This document shows, one piece after another, positions 44,205 through 53,716 of a stretch of DNA of 64,000 bases. Origin of the DNA: Planctomycetota bacterium (lineage in GTDB: Bacteria > Planctomycetota > UBA1135). Within the stretch, counting starts at the first letter, position 1, and every line of letters begins with the position of its first letter. The notes beneath the pieces were generated by a model. It was not told the DNA's origin, searched no databases, and saw nothing but the letters and a program-made list of their open reading frames with translations. The translations under genes and the position numbers were made by a program. Where the stretch lies: NCBI GenBank assembly GCA_021776795.1, contig JAJFFC010000028.1:1-64000 (forward strand), written 5' to 3'.

Positions 44205-44822
44205 TCAGCTGTCGCTGCCGTTGCGGTGGTACTCCACCAGCCAGCGGCGGTAGCGCAAGGGCAAGTCGTCGGCACTGGCGTTATCAATCGCCTGTTGTAG
44301 GCGTGGAGGCAGATTGCCCCATTGGCCGGCACGCGGATCGCGTAAGACGCTGCGCAGTGGCATTTCGGGCGGTGGAGCCTGGCCACTCTGGCTTTCCTGT
44401 GGCTGCGGCGAACCATCATTCTGGTTCTGTTGCGGATCCCGATTGGGGTCCAAAGGCTGAGAGGGCTGGCCATCTTGCGGCTGCTGTTCCGGGCTTCCAC
44501 TGCCATTGGGCTGTTGCGGTGGAGCCGGCAAAACCTCTAGCAAATGCTCCATATCGGCGACCAGTTGCGCGGCGGCATCGGCGGCAGCTCCAATCGACGC
44601 GCCCTCGGCAGGTGGAGCTTCTTGCAAATCCATGGCATCGCTGATGCCGTCGACGGTTTTGTTGAGCAGAATGTCGACTTCGGCGAAGCGCTCGGTCACT
44701 GCAGCAATCGCCTTCTCCATGTCTTGCATGGATACGGTGTCTTGGCCTGGCTCTTGTTCGCCGGGCTCAGGCGTCACAGGTTCTTGCAGCAAACACAAGG
44801 CGAGTAGGGCGAGTAGGCTCAT
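44205..44822 (-). CDS. Secreted/periplasmic Q- and P-rich protein, end of the MoxR operon
   Basis: 205 aa. A short hydrophobic N-terminus (SLLALLALCLLQEP) acts as a signal or anchor. A helical acidic segment follows (about 30-95), then a Gln/Pro/Ser/Asn-rich linker (about 98-150), and a charged C-terminal segment (RDPRAGQWGNLPPRLQQAI) found at the end of several planctomycete proteins of this operon type. No enzyme motif. It overlaps the upstream coiled-coil gene by 4 bases and ends the 17-kb operon. Function unknown. Confidence 0.55.
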   Translation of the reverse strand: MSLLALLALCLLQEPVTPEPGEQEPGQDTVSMQDMEKAIAAVTERFAEVDILLNKTVDGISDAMDLQEAPPAEGASIGAAADAAAQLVADMEHLLEVLPAPPQQPNGSGSPEQQPQDGQPSQPLDPNRDPQQNQNDGSPQPQESQSGQAPPPEMPLRSVLRDPRAGQWGNLPPRLQQAIDNASADDLPLRYRRWLVEYHRNGSDS

Positions 44823-46465
44823 AGGTCTTCTGCCTCCTCAACTTCGTCGGCGCCCTGGAGACGGGCAATCATCGATTCAAACTGCAACTGCAGTTCGGCT
44901 TGACGGTCCAACAACATTTCCAGCTCCGCGACTTCTTCGGGGCCCAAGGGAATCCCAGCCGCGGCAAAGGTGGTCTGTTGTTGCTCTAAGCGCTCGAGCG
45001 AATCGGTGATTTGTTGCTGCATGCGCTTCAGCAGCTGCAGCTCTACAGCAAATCCAACCAGTGGGTCTTCCTTGTCATCGTCCGGCTGTTGGCCAGGAGG
45101 AGGTTGCACGGAAGGCTCCTGCTCCATTTGCCGACGCAAACGCTCTTGTTCGATGCGAATGGCATCAATCAGAGACTCCCAGCCAGCGATCAGTCCGGTG
45201 GAAAGTGCTTCGGTGGACATGTCGAGCTTGTAGCGCGGAGGGCCCACCCGGCCGGCAAGGCGGTTGTGATCTTCGACCAAAGCCATCAGGTAGAAGGGGA
45301 AAGCGTCGGCGCCCAGAAGTTGGATCGTGAGCAGAAGGTCCTCCGCGTCATTGGCGATGTCGCGTTCGGCGTTGGAAGCCTGCCGCAAGCGTGCCCGTGC
45401 GCTGCGCGGTACGGGACCGCCGTTTGTGCTGGAACTGAGAACACGCAAGGTGGCATCGACTTGTTCATGGCGTGCCAAGATTTCGACCGCAGCCTTTTCT
45501 ACGTCGAGCAAGGCCTCCTTCTTCTTGCGCTGCTCATTCTGCTGCTCTTGCGCCGCCGTTTCTTGGCGCGCTTGCTCTAAAGCGTCGAGTGCTTCCTGTT
45601 GTTTCTTCTCAGCCTCCTCCAGATCCTCGGGAGTTTGCGCTGGCTGATCTTCGGCACCAGGTTGACGCAGCTTTTCTGCCGCTTCGCGCGACTTCTGCTC
45701 TGCGCGTTGGCTGGATTCCGGCGTGCGCCCCAATTGTTCGGCTTGCGATTGATTGAACTCCTCAATCTCTTGCGCCAAAGCGGCTTGCTCTTCTGCTAAC
45801 CGGCGTTGTGCTTCTTCGCGCTGCTCCTGGGTTTGCTCGGCACCTTCCTCGGAGTTCTCACTTTCTGAAGACTCGGCATTTTCAGAGTTCGCTTGTTCGC
45901 TATTTTCCTCGGAGTCCTTCTCGGAGGATTCACTGGAGGAATCTTGGTCTTGGGTGCCCTGGTCCTGCAAGAGACGGGTGCGCTCTAACAGTTGCTGTTG
46001 GCGCGAGGCGAACTCGTCGAGCTTGGCGCCGCGGTCGGCAAGCGCCTCTTCAAAAGCGCGCTCACGTTCTTCGCGTTCGCTTTGAATCAGATAATCCAAT
46101 AGCTCTTGCAGCGTGGAGAGTAAGGCGGTTTGCCCTTCGAGGGCATTGCCGGTGCGTAGGGCTCCCAATTCACTGGCGAGAGACTCCACCACGGTGGCGA
46201 GATCACTGCCGTTCTCATTGGCCTCGGCCAGGCGCGCGCGCGCACCCTCGAGGAGCTTGGCGCGATCTTCGCGACCCTCTTCTCGGTCACGGGCTTGAAG
46301 GACCGCCAGTAGAGCGTCGAGCCGACGCAACTGTTCGGCAACCTGGCGCTGCTCTGCAGCCAAGCGACCTAATTCCACGGGATCCTGCGCCCAAGCGTGC
46401 GCCGGAACAGGCGCCGCGGCGAGGGGGGTGAAGCAGAGAACCAGAAGAACAAGAGGCATCGTCAT
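44819..46465 (-). CDS. Periplasmic acidic coiled-coil protein of the MoxR operon
   Basis: 548 aa. A signal peptide (cleavage near AHAWAQ, about 26) is followed by an almost entirely helical chain: heptad-rich segments 30-170 and 205-330, split by a very acidic Ser/Glu/Asn stretch (about 173-210) of low complexity, and a more ordered C-terminal helical part (330-545). No catalytic motif. It likely forms an elongated scaffold with the DUF4175-like protein encoded just upstream (5-base gap). Composition differs strongly from its neighbours, so similarity searches may mislead. Confidence 0.6.
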   Translation of the reverse strand: MTMPLVLLVLCFTPLAAAPVPAHAWAQDPVELGRLAAEQRQVAEQLRRLDALLAVLQARDREEGREDRAKLLEGARARLAEANENGSDLATVVESLASELGALRTGNALEGQTALLSTLQELLDYLIQSEREERERAFEEALADRGAKLDEFASRQQQLLERTRLLQDQGTQDQDSSSESSEKDSEENSEQANSENAESSESENSEEGAEQTQEQREEAQRRLAEEQAALAQEIEEFNQSQAEQLGRTPESSQRAEQKSREAAEKLRQPGAEDQPAQTPEDLEEAEKKQQEALDALEQARQETAAQEQQNEQRKKKEALLDVEKAAVEILARHEQVDATLRVLSSSTNGGPVPRSARARLRQASNAERDIANDAEDLLLTIQLLGADAFPFYLMALVEDHNRLAGRVGPPRYKLDMSTEALSTGLIAGWESLIDAIRIEQERLRRQMEQEPSVQPPPGQQPDDDKEDPLVGFAVELQLLKRMQQQITDSLERLEQQQTTFAAAGIPLGPEEVAELEMLLDRQAELQLQFESMIARLQGADEVEEAEDL

Positions 46466-46470
46466 TAAGC

Positions 46471-48567
46471 TTATCGTTCAGAAGCCTCGCGGGTTCGCAG
46501 GTAAAGTCCACGTTGTCGCTCCAGCAACGTCCTTAACATATCAATTGCGCTGTTAAAATCTTCCCAGGAAAGGAGGATTTGCAAAATACCGTTGAGCTGG
46601 CGCTCCAACTCCTGAGCTGAGGGTTGGAAATCTTCCTGATCTTGGACCGCGCGCAGGAGGTCTTTGCCCGGTCCATCCATGGCGAGGTCGAGTGCTCGGG
46701 CCAAATCGAGCAACATGGCGGCACGGTCCAGAGGCGGTGCGGTCAGCGGATCCTCAAAAAGAGCCGTGAGCTGGCCTGCAGCGGGAAAGCCTTGGCTGAG
46801 CAGTTGATCGCAGCGGGGAAGCCACGGGTTGGTGGCGCGATCAAGGTTGCTATACAAACGCTCCAACAGCAGCCGCTCGGTGGTAACGAGCACACCTTCC
46901 AAGTCACGGCCAAGGCGCCGCGTGCGTTGCAGGCTGGCGCTCTCTGAACCAGAGGCCATGAGGGAACTGCGGTCGCGCAGATCTTCGACCTTGCCACGTA
47001 AGGCAACGATGCGTTCGCTCAGGCGCTGTTCTTCCACGACTGCAGGCACGACTTCGATCCAAGGCGAAGTCACGGTCCGCAGCGAGGCTTCTGGTTCGGC
47101 CACATCTTGCGTGGACAGGCGCAGGCGGAAACGGGCGTCGCCAAACCCTTCGGCGGAAAGTTCGGTTGGCGCAGTGAGGCGCAAGGTCTGCTGGAAACGG
47201 CGCGCAGGAGTTTGGAAGGCAAGCGGAACCGGGGCATCTTCGAAGCCAAGTAAAGTGACTTCGGCAAGCCCATAGTCATCTACGGCTTGAAGCGCTACGG
47301 GAATGCTGCCACCGGGCACCGCAAGCCAACGCTCATCTGGAAAGAGAATGCGCGGTTCCGGCGCAAGGTCAGGCACCGCAACCCACTCCAAAACCGTGGC
47401 GCGGTCATCGCGAAAGCCGTCGGCCCCGGTCATGGCCAAAGAAACCTCTCCTGAGGTGGCTACCGTGAGATTGCCAAAGTAGCTGCCGTCTTCTTCTTGC
47501 TGGAGCTCCAGCGGCGAGCCATCGAGGAAGGACACTCGGACTTCTTCCGTCGCGCGGTCGGGCAAGAAGCGCAGGGCGAGGGTGCTGCCTTGCAAAGCAC
47601 GAAGCTCATGCATGCTTCCGACTTCTTGCGGCAAGCCGGTGTAACTGGGGGGAGTCATGGTGACTTCCCATAAGGCCAAGCGCGGAGGGTCGCCGACTTG
47701 GAGTTGAATGCGTGGGCGGTTGTCGTCGTCGTCGCCGCCTTGAAAACTCAGGGTGAGTTCCTCCTGAAGCGGGGAGAGGCGCAGTACAAAATCTCCACCG
47801 CCGAGAGCATGCAGCGTCTGCGGGACCTCCCCGCCATAGGCCACGACGCGTTCTGGGATTTCCCCTTCGGCGCGAATGCGAATTGACAAGACCGAGCCAC
47901 GGGCGACGGCCACCGAGAAGTCTTCGATGCCCTCCTGCTGCAGAGCAACTGGCTCACTGGCGCCTTCGAGGTAAAGCGGCATCAGGGTGAGCTTGGTGGC
48001 GGAGGGCCAAGCCAAGGCCTGCCCCATGGCGCGTTGCCAGAAGATGGCAGCTTCGGCGGGGAACAAGCTGATGCCTCCAAGCACGAGAGCTGCCGCTGCT
48101 GCTCCGTTGAGCAGACTGCGCCGAGCCCGTCCAGTGGGGACAATGGGCCGGGGGTCTAAATCGCCGGCGCGAGCTTCCGCTTCTTGGGCGACAATCGCCA
48201 ACAGTTCCGAGCTACCCTGAGCTTGTCCTTCCGCTGCCGCCACCGTGGTCGCCAAGCGATCGCCAAGAGTAGGCACGTGGCGTTCATAAATGGCGGCAAG
48301 ATCGCGCCGGGCCGGACGCTTGCGCAATGGCCGCAACAAGTCACTGCGCATCCACCAAAGAAGAACGGCTAAGGCTAGGCATTCGAGAACCAAACGCACT
48401 GCAACCGGAGGTTCCAGCAACCGGTCGAGGCCGTAGAGCGCGACCAACAGCAAGCAGGCCCGCCACAAGGTGCGGCCGCAGCCAAAGGCGAACAGCACGA
48501 AAAACAGCCGGCGTTCGAGGGAACGCAGCGCATGCTTAACTTGGTCGGGAAGCTTAGGGGAACTCAA
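46471..48567 (-). CDS. DUF4175-like membrane protein of the MoxR operon
   Basis: 698 aa. Two N-terminal transmembrane helices (about 35-50 and 57-74) and a third near 150-168 precede a large periplasmic part. That part has beta-sandwich stretches (LWEVTMTPPSYTGLP is typical of DUF4175-type proteins) and then helical coiled-coil segments (from about 515). No enzymatic residues. It overlaps the squalene-cyclase-like gene by 4 bases. Probably a large envelope structural or signalling protein handled by the MoxR ATPase; function unknown. Confidence 0.62.
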   Translation of the reverse strand: MSSPKLPDQVKHALRSLERRLFFVLFAFGCGRTLWRACLLLVALYGLDRLLEPPVAVRLVLECLALAVLLWWMRSDLLRPLRKRPARRDLAAIYERHVPTLGDRLATTVAAAEGQAQGSSELLAIVAQEAEARAGDLDPRPIVPTGRARRSLLNGAAAAALVLGGISLFPAEAAIFWQRAMGQALAWPSATKLTLMPLYLEGASEPVALQQEGIEDFSVAVARGSVLSIRIRAEGEIPERVVAYGGEVPQTLHALGGGDFVLRLSPLQEELTLSFQGGDDDDNRPRIQLQVGDPPRLALWEVTMTPPSYTGLPQEVGSMHELRALQGSTLALRFLPDRATEEVRVSFLDGSPLELQQEEDGSYFGNLTVATSGEVSLAMTGADGFRDDRATVLEWVAVPDLAPEPRILFPDERWLAVPGGSIPVALQAVDDYGLAEVTLLGFEDAPVPLAFQTPARRFQQTLRLTAPTELSAEGFGDARFRLRLSTQDVAEPEASLRTVTSPWIEVVPAVVEEQRLSERIVALRGKVEDLRDRSSLMASGSESASLQRTRRLGRDLEGVLVTTERLLLERLYSNLDRATNPWLPRCDQLLSQGFPAAGQLTALFEDPLTAPPLDRAAMLLDLARALDLAMDGPGKDLLRAVQDQEDFQPSAQELERQLNGILQILLSWEDFNSAIDMLRTLLERQRGLYLRTREASER

Positions 48568-49682
48568 CGCTGGAAGATTGGCAGATACTCTTTAGGAATC
48601 TGCAGGATGAGGCAAGCAGTGGCGGTGCCGTAAGCGGTACCTGGGCCAACACGATTGGGCCAAGCCCCGGTTTCGGTATCTTGCATGGAGAGCAACACAT
48701 TTTGCACCACGTTGAGGTAGTTTCGATACCGTTCGCCACCCACAATGTGGAAGGCTTGCACCGCGTAGTAATGGCCGTAGTAGAAATAGTAATGGCCGAG
48801 GGCCGCCTCATTGTCGCGCTTGCCGTAACGCTTGGAAAAGCGGTGAAGCTGGGTTTCTAAGCGCTTGATTCCCCGCTCAATATCGGCATCGGCGTAGACA
48901 CCGGCACCATGCAAGATGGTGATGCCGGCTGCCGTCAGCGGAAAGGTCGCCCGTGATTGGTAATCGGGCTGATAGCGGAAGTCACCAGGCTGAGAACCGA
49001 ATTGGAAACTCCATTCTGGGTCATCTTCGCGCACGGCAGAGGCGCGCACATATTGCACCGCGGCATCGATGGTGGCAATAGGGACCTGAATCCCGATGTT
49101 GCGGGCCGAACGCAGCGCCAGCACTTGGCAGGCCGCAACAGACATGTCGGCATCGGCGACGTGAGGCTGATAGCGCCAACCGCCCTGCTCATTTTGACTG
49201 GAGACAATCAAGTCGACGGCCTTTTGCAGCGCCGGGCGTAAATCCTTGCGTTCCGTCATGCCATAAACCTCGGCTAAAAACAGCGTGGCGAAGGCATGCG
49301 AGTAGAGGCGGGTTTCGTTGGCCGTGATATAGCCATCCTGGTGCACTTTGGAGAGTAAAAAGTCGACGACCTTGTTGACGTTCTCTCCATAAGGGCCGCG
49401 GCCTGGCATATGCCCGCCGGCGAGAAAGGCCATACCGGCCAGAGCGGTCACACCGACATGGGGTTCATCGGTATTCCAAACCCGATAGCCCTCTTCCAGT
49501 TTGTAGCCGACGTCTGCCGACCATGAGCCATCTTCGCGCTGATGCCGCGCGAGCCATGCGAGACCGCGATCTGCAGCAGCAATCCCTGCCTTGGACAAAC
49601 CGTTGAGCGGGTCGACGTCTTGGGCGGCCGGGTTCGGCGCTTCGACTTGAGGTGCGAGCAGGAGGAGGAAGGTGGCGAGCAT
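48564..49682 (-). CDS. Terpene-cyclase/prenyltransferase-fold repeat protein (probably non-catalytic)
   Basis: 372 aa, signal peptide (1-20). Repeats of the alpha/alpha-toroid fold typical of squalene cyclases and protein prenyltransferases: GLAWLARHQREDGSW, VDFLLSKVHQDGYI, VDLIVSSQNEQGGWRY, NVLLSMQDTETGAW. The QxxDGxW repeat ends are clear. The catalytic DxDD of squalene-hopene cyclases is not present; the closest segment reads DADMSVAA. So it is probably a binding or structural protein in the periplasm. It starts in the PQQ gene's stop (TAATG, 1-base overlap). Confidence 0.72.
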   Translation of the reverse strand: MLATFLLLLAPQVEAPNPAAQDVDPLNGLSKAGIAAADRGLAWLARHQREDGSWSADVGYKLEEGYRVWNTDEPHVGVTALAGMAFLAGGHMPGRGPYGENVNKVVDFLLSKVHQDGYITANETRLYSHAFATLFLAEVYGMTERKDLRPALQKAVDLIVSSQNEQGGWRYQPHVADADMSVAACQVLALRSARNIGIQVPIATIDAAVQYVRASAVREDDPEWSFQFGSQPGDFRYQPDYQSRATFPLTAAGITILHGAGVYADADIERGIKRLETQLHRFSKRYGKRDNEAALGHYYFYYGHYYAVQAFHIVGGERYRNYLNVVQNVLLSMQDTETGAWPNRVGPGTAYGTATACLILQIPKEYLPIFQR

Positions 49683-52600
49683 TAGTCTCGGAGTAGAGTC
49701 ATGGCATTGCCGTGGCGTAACAGCACGGCGCCCGGTATAGCGTATAGTTCTTGATACGCGCGACTACTGGATTTGCTGGGAGTATCGTAGCGGTCCAACA
49801 ATTGACCCTGGTCATTGATCAGCAGGACATGCAGACGAGGACCACTGCGGCGCATGCCGGATTCGCGCAGCAGCACCACCCAGCCGGTTTCACCACGAAC
49901 CGGGAACGGTTGCGGCTCTTCCAGCAGATCGAAGGTGAGGTCTGGCATGTCAAGACGCCAGCGCTCGGGTGAGCCTCCAAGCGCAAAGCCGCGTAAACGC
50001 GTGCCGCCGTCGAGGCCGGGTTCGGCGATGACCACTTGAGTGGAGGGGGTAGATTTACGCCAGCTTGAGCGTCCCTGGAAGGGCAGCAGGCGCGTGGCCG
50101 GGTGCTGCATTTGGAGCTGCCACGGCCGCGGATTAAACGCAGTGAGGTAGTGCACCGTGCGTTCTTGAGGCTCTTCCCCCAAACGACCAATGGGTCGCGT
50201 CCACCAGCCAAAACCAGTCGGTACCGGGAATGTGTCGAAATCGAGACCGTCCAAGGGAATGGTGCGCGTCGGCAATCCTGGCTCGAGAATATGCAAGGCG
50301 CTGTTGTGGCTGCCGCGCCAAGAAGGAATGGCCAAGCCTTCGCCAAAAGGACGCGCGGCGACCACTTCGGAGGAACGTGGTGCTACGGGCAGGGTCACCG
50401 AAATCGGCGGGCTCATGTGGTGCAAGTCAAAGCGTTGCACCCGTGGCGACAGATCTTGCAGCAGGAACAGCCAGCGCTCATTTGCCACAATCTGCAACAC
50501 GTTGTCCGGCGAGCTATCTATGTCGCGATTCAAGAATGGGGTGCCGCTTGCGAGGTCCAGCACAATCAGGCGCAGGCCATCGTTCTTGCCATGAACCAAG
50601 AAGGCGGCTTGGCTACCAATGCGCGTCAGCGGAGAAACTCGGCTCAATACCCCTGGCAAACTGCGGAACTTCAGGTTGCCTTCGAGATCGAGGTGCATCC
50701 AGCGATCTCCGAACAAAATCACGATGCCATCGTCTACCGCGAAGCTGAACTTTTGTAGCGTGGGCAGACCGATGCGGCTTTCTTGCAAGGGAACACTTGC
50801 GACCAATTTGGCTTGATCGCCAAACATACGCAGAATGACGATGTCCGCGCCGTCCTGCAGAAACAGGAAGACTTCTTCACCGCGCGGAATCACCTGGAGA
50901 GGCGTCATGCCATCGAGGCGAATTTCGACTTGTGCATCGAGGCTGGTGGGAAGCGATTGCGCCTGCAGCTGGGGACGGAACAACTCTTGGATTTGCGGCC
51001 AATCGCCTTCTGCGCTGCCGTAGCGGTAAACCCAGGCCAGCAAGCGAATGAACTCGAACCGCGCCAGGTGTTCTTGCTGCAAAGCTTGAGCGAGCCAATT
51101 TTGCGTGGCTTCCGTTCGCCCATAGGCGCGCAGGAACGCGGGATTGGCGGAATGAGCGGAAAGCCATTGCTGCGCCTCGGAATCGTGGCGGTCACTCAGG
51201 CGGCTTTCCTTGGCAAGGAGCTGCTCCAGGGCAATCGCGGCCGCTTCTTGTAGGGGCAAGGCCTTCTCGGTCAGACGCCCAGTGTCATGCAGCAACAGAA
51301 TTTGCACCAAAGCCGTGCGCTCGGCTTCGTCATCACGTTTGGCAATCGCGGCGTGCCAAGAAGCGCGCGCCAACACCGCCGGCAACGGTTCGTAGCTCTG
51401 ATCCCGCGTGCGCACTAATCGTGGTAGCTCGCGCAATAAGAGTTCGCGCGCCTGTTCCCGCGCAGCTTCACCGCGACGATCCATGGGGCTAGCATCGAGG
51501 AGTAGACCAGCGGCATCGAGGCGCAGTTGCCGATCTTCTGAATCAAGCAAGGGGCTTAGATTCTTAGCCGCGCGTGAGGATTCTTCGAGGAGCAACCAAA
51601 TGCGCCCAGACAGCAGGGCGAGGCTGTCCGCGCGGCGATCGAAGGGTGCTTCACGAGCTAAATCTGCAGCAGTAGAGGCTACGCGTCGGCCTAGGCCGGG
51701 ACGGCGACGGAAATCAAAGGCGTCAAGTAACGGCAGCAAGCGATCGAGGCTGGGCAAGTCTAAAGCCGAATCGGTCAACAGATTGACCAAGGCCGAAGGC
51801 GAGCTGAAGGCTTCAATGCCAATCCGCGTCATGACGAACAGCCAGCCATGAGTGGCATCAATCGGACCGATGCGCGCACCGGTTTCTCCTTCCCACGACA
51901 ACAGCACACTGCGTTCGCGCAAGGTTTCCGGGTCCAGCAGCAAAATGCGCTGCGTGCCGGTCGAGAGCAAGCCATCGGCAATCAGCAGGCCTGGCTGCAG
52001 ATTGAACTGATTGGTGGTGGCGTATTCGTAGACCGTTGGACCGACTGCAGGGTTGGGCATCCCTTGATCCACTGGAAGACGCACCGCCGCGAGCCCGGTG
52101 AACAAGGCGCCTTGCGGGCTCAGGCCCACTAAGTTGGAAAGGCTGCCGTAGTTGCGGTCATTGCGTGCCGGCCAACGTTCGAGCACGCGCCCGTCGCTGG
52201 CTTGGTAGGTCATCGACTCGAAACAATCGATGGGGGTGGTGACTAGGCGCTTACCGTCATACGCCATAGCGCCGTTGTGGAACCATTGCGGACGGGTACT
52301 GACTTGGCCGTTTTGTCGCGGACGCACCGGCGTGCGCTCGTACAAGCGGCTCCAAAGGATGCGACCGGTCGCGGCATCGAGAGCCGAAATGGCGCCAAGG
52401 TGAGTGCATACAAACACCCGATCTAAATCTGCCGTTGGCGGGGGAACGGCCAACTCAGAAAGCACATTGCCGAAGAGGTTAGTCTCTAGGTGCCCGCTAA
52501 TCAGGAAACGTTGCCACAGCAGCTCACCGCTATGGAGGTCGCGGGCTTGCAGAGACAAGTCCACGGTTCCGCTGGCGGAATAGACCGGCAGGTACACGCG

Positions 52601-53716
52601 GCCCGCGACCACGGCTGGCGGTCCGGCGGCCAATTCCACAGGCGTTCTTGCTTCCGGGTCTTCCCAGGGCACACCTTGCTTCCACAGCACGGTGCCATCG
52701 AGGGCATCAAAGGCGTAGAGCCGGCGCGCCGGCATTTTGCGTCGAATGTTGATGCGGCTGTAGCGGTCAGAACGGCCAATCGACCATGGTTCCTGCACCA
52801 CCACCAGCAAGACGCCGTCGGCGAGCACCGGAGCGAGCAAGGTGTAGGGCGAAGCCCCTGCGCTGATGTCGTCGCGTTCTTGTACCCCAATCGACTCCCA
52901 TCCGGGGGGTCCGGCGAAGCGCCAGCGCGGCTTGCCGGAATCGAGCTCCAGCGCCACCACTTCATGACCATTGGTGGAATAGGCTAAACCGTTGCCGATG
53001 GCTAGGCGATGGCCCCAACTGCGTAGGGGGCTGACGTCTTCAAAGCGGAAGGACCACAGAGGACTGAGGTCATTGGCATCGAGACGAGGGAGGGTGGGGT
53101 CACGGAAGTCCTCGACCACGGCAGGGCCGATGGTGTCGTCGGCGTCTTGGGCGGGAAGCAAGACGCGTAAGGAATCGTCGAGTGGTGCAGCGCCGTAGAA
53201 AGCAGCGCGCTCGGGATAACCGCGGTCCATCCATAGGTCCTGGAGTAAGCGCCGCGCACGCGTGCCCACAGGGAGTCCGGCACCGAGCTGCGCAATGCGC
53301 TCCAAGGCCAAAGGATTGGGTGGCGAGAGCTCCTGTTCGAGCTCCACATTCAGGCGCTGCTCTTGTCGCTGCAGACGCACGGTTTGCGCCTCTTGCGGAA
53401 GTCCGTGTAGCAACTCAGAGGCCATTTCAGCTGCGCCGCGGAACAAGCCCTCGCCGACGTCAATCAAGGCGCCTTGATCGGCAGATTCGACTTCGAGCAG
53501 TAGGTCGACGGCTTCTGCCCAACGTTCCTCTTCCATTAAGCGCCGTGCATCCTGCAGTTGATTTTCCAGCGCACGATCCTCTGGAAGGGAAATCCCCGCG
53601 CGCGATGGGCCTTGGTCCTGTGCCTGGACCGCGGGCGCGGCCCACGCCAAGGCGAGGGCTAAAGCCGCTGCGTGGGGTGCACGCGCGGGCAAAGGCAGCG
53701 AAAGCAGAAAACTCAA
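49682..53716 (-). CDS. Large secreted PQQ-like beta-propeller protein
   Basis: 1344 aa, one of the largest genes here. Signal peptide (1-33, AVQAQ). After a helical TPR-like region (about 45-170) comes an eight-bladed-propeller type PQQ domain (about 210-660) with blades such as VVALELDSGKPRWRF, YAFDALDGTVLWKQG and ISALDAATGRILWSR, the repeat of BamB and quinoprotein propellers. A helical repeat region (about 690-980) and a second, weaker propeller (about 985-1340) follow. No active-site Cys-Cys or Ca ligands of true quinoprotein dehydrogenases are seen, so a scaffold or receptor role is more likely. It overlaps its operon neighbours on both sides. Confidence 0.75.
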   Translation of the reverse strand: MSFLLSLPLPARAPHAAALALALAWAAPAVQAQDQGPSRAGISLPEDRALENQLQDARRLMEEERWAEAVDLLLEVESADQGALIDVGEGLFRGAAEMASELLHGLPQEAQTVRLQRQEQRLNVELEQELSPPNPLALERIAQLGAGLPVGTRARRLLQDLWMDRGYPERAAFYGAAPLDDSLRVLLPAQDADDTIGPAVVEDFRDPTLPRLDANDLSPLWSFRFEDVSPLRSWGHRLAIGNGLAYSTNGHEVVALELDSGKPRWRFAGPPGWESIGVQERDDISAGASPYTLLAPVLADGVLLVVVQEPWSIGRSDRYSRINIRRKMPARRLYAFDALDGTVLWKQGVPWEDPEARTPVELAAGPPAVVAGRVYLPVYSASGTVDLSLQARDLHSGELLWQRFLISGHLETNLFGNVLSELAVPPPTADLDRVFVCTHLGAISALDAATGRILWSRLYERTPVRPRQNGQVSTRPQWFHNGAMAYDGKRLVTTPIDCFESMTYQASDGRVLERWPARNDRNYGSLSNLVGLSPQGALFTGLAAVRLPVDQGMPNPAVGPTVYEYATTNQFNLQPGLLIADGLLSTGTQRILLLDPETLRERSVLLSWEGETGARIGPIDATHGWLFVMTRIGIEAFSSPSALVNLLTDSALDLPSLDRLLPLLDAFDFRRRPGLGRRVASTAADLAREAPFDRRADSLALLSGRIWLLLEESSRAAKNLSPLLDSEDRQLRLDAAGLLLDASPMDRRGEAAREQARELLLRELPRLVRTRDQSYEPLPAVLARASWHAAIAKRDDEAERTALVQILLLHDTGRLTEKALPLQEAAAIALEQLLAKESRLSDRHDSEAQQWLSAHSANPAFLRAYGRTEATQNWLAQALQQEHLARFEFIRLLAWVYRYGSAEGDWPQIQELFRPQLQAQSLPTSLDAQVEIRLDGMTPLQVIPRGEEVFLFLQDGADIVILRMFGDQAKLVASVPLQESRIGLPTLQKFSFAVDDGIVILFGDRWMHLDLEGNLKFRSLPGVLSRVSPLTRIGSQAAFLVHGKNDGLRLIVLDLASGTPFLNRDIDSSPDNVLQIVANERWLFLLQDLSPRVQRFDLHHMSPPISVTLPVAPRSSEVVAARPFGEGLAIPSWRGSHNSALHILEPGLPTRTIPLDGLDFDTFPVPTGFGWWTRPIGRLGEEPQERTVHYLTAFNPRPWQLQMQHPATRLLPFQGRSSWRKSTPSTQVVIAEPGLDGGTRLRGFALGGSPERWRLDMPDLTFDLLEEPQPFPVRGETGWVVLLRESGMRRSGPRLHVLLINDQGQLLDRYDTPSKSSSRAYQELYAIPGAVLLRHGNAMTLLRD

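Noticed and set aside
48564-49682. Squalene-hopene cyclase (hopanoid synthesis)
   Set aside because: The catalytic DxDD is missing, the protein is exported and about half the normal length.
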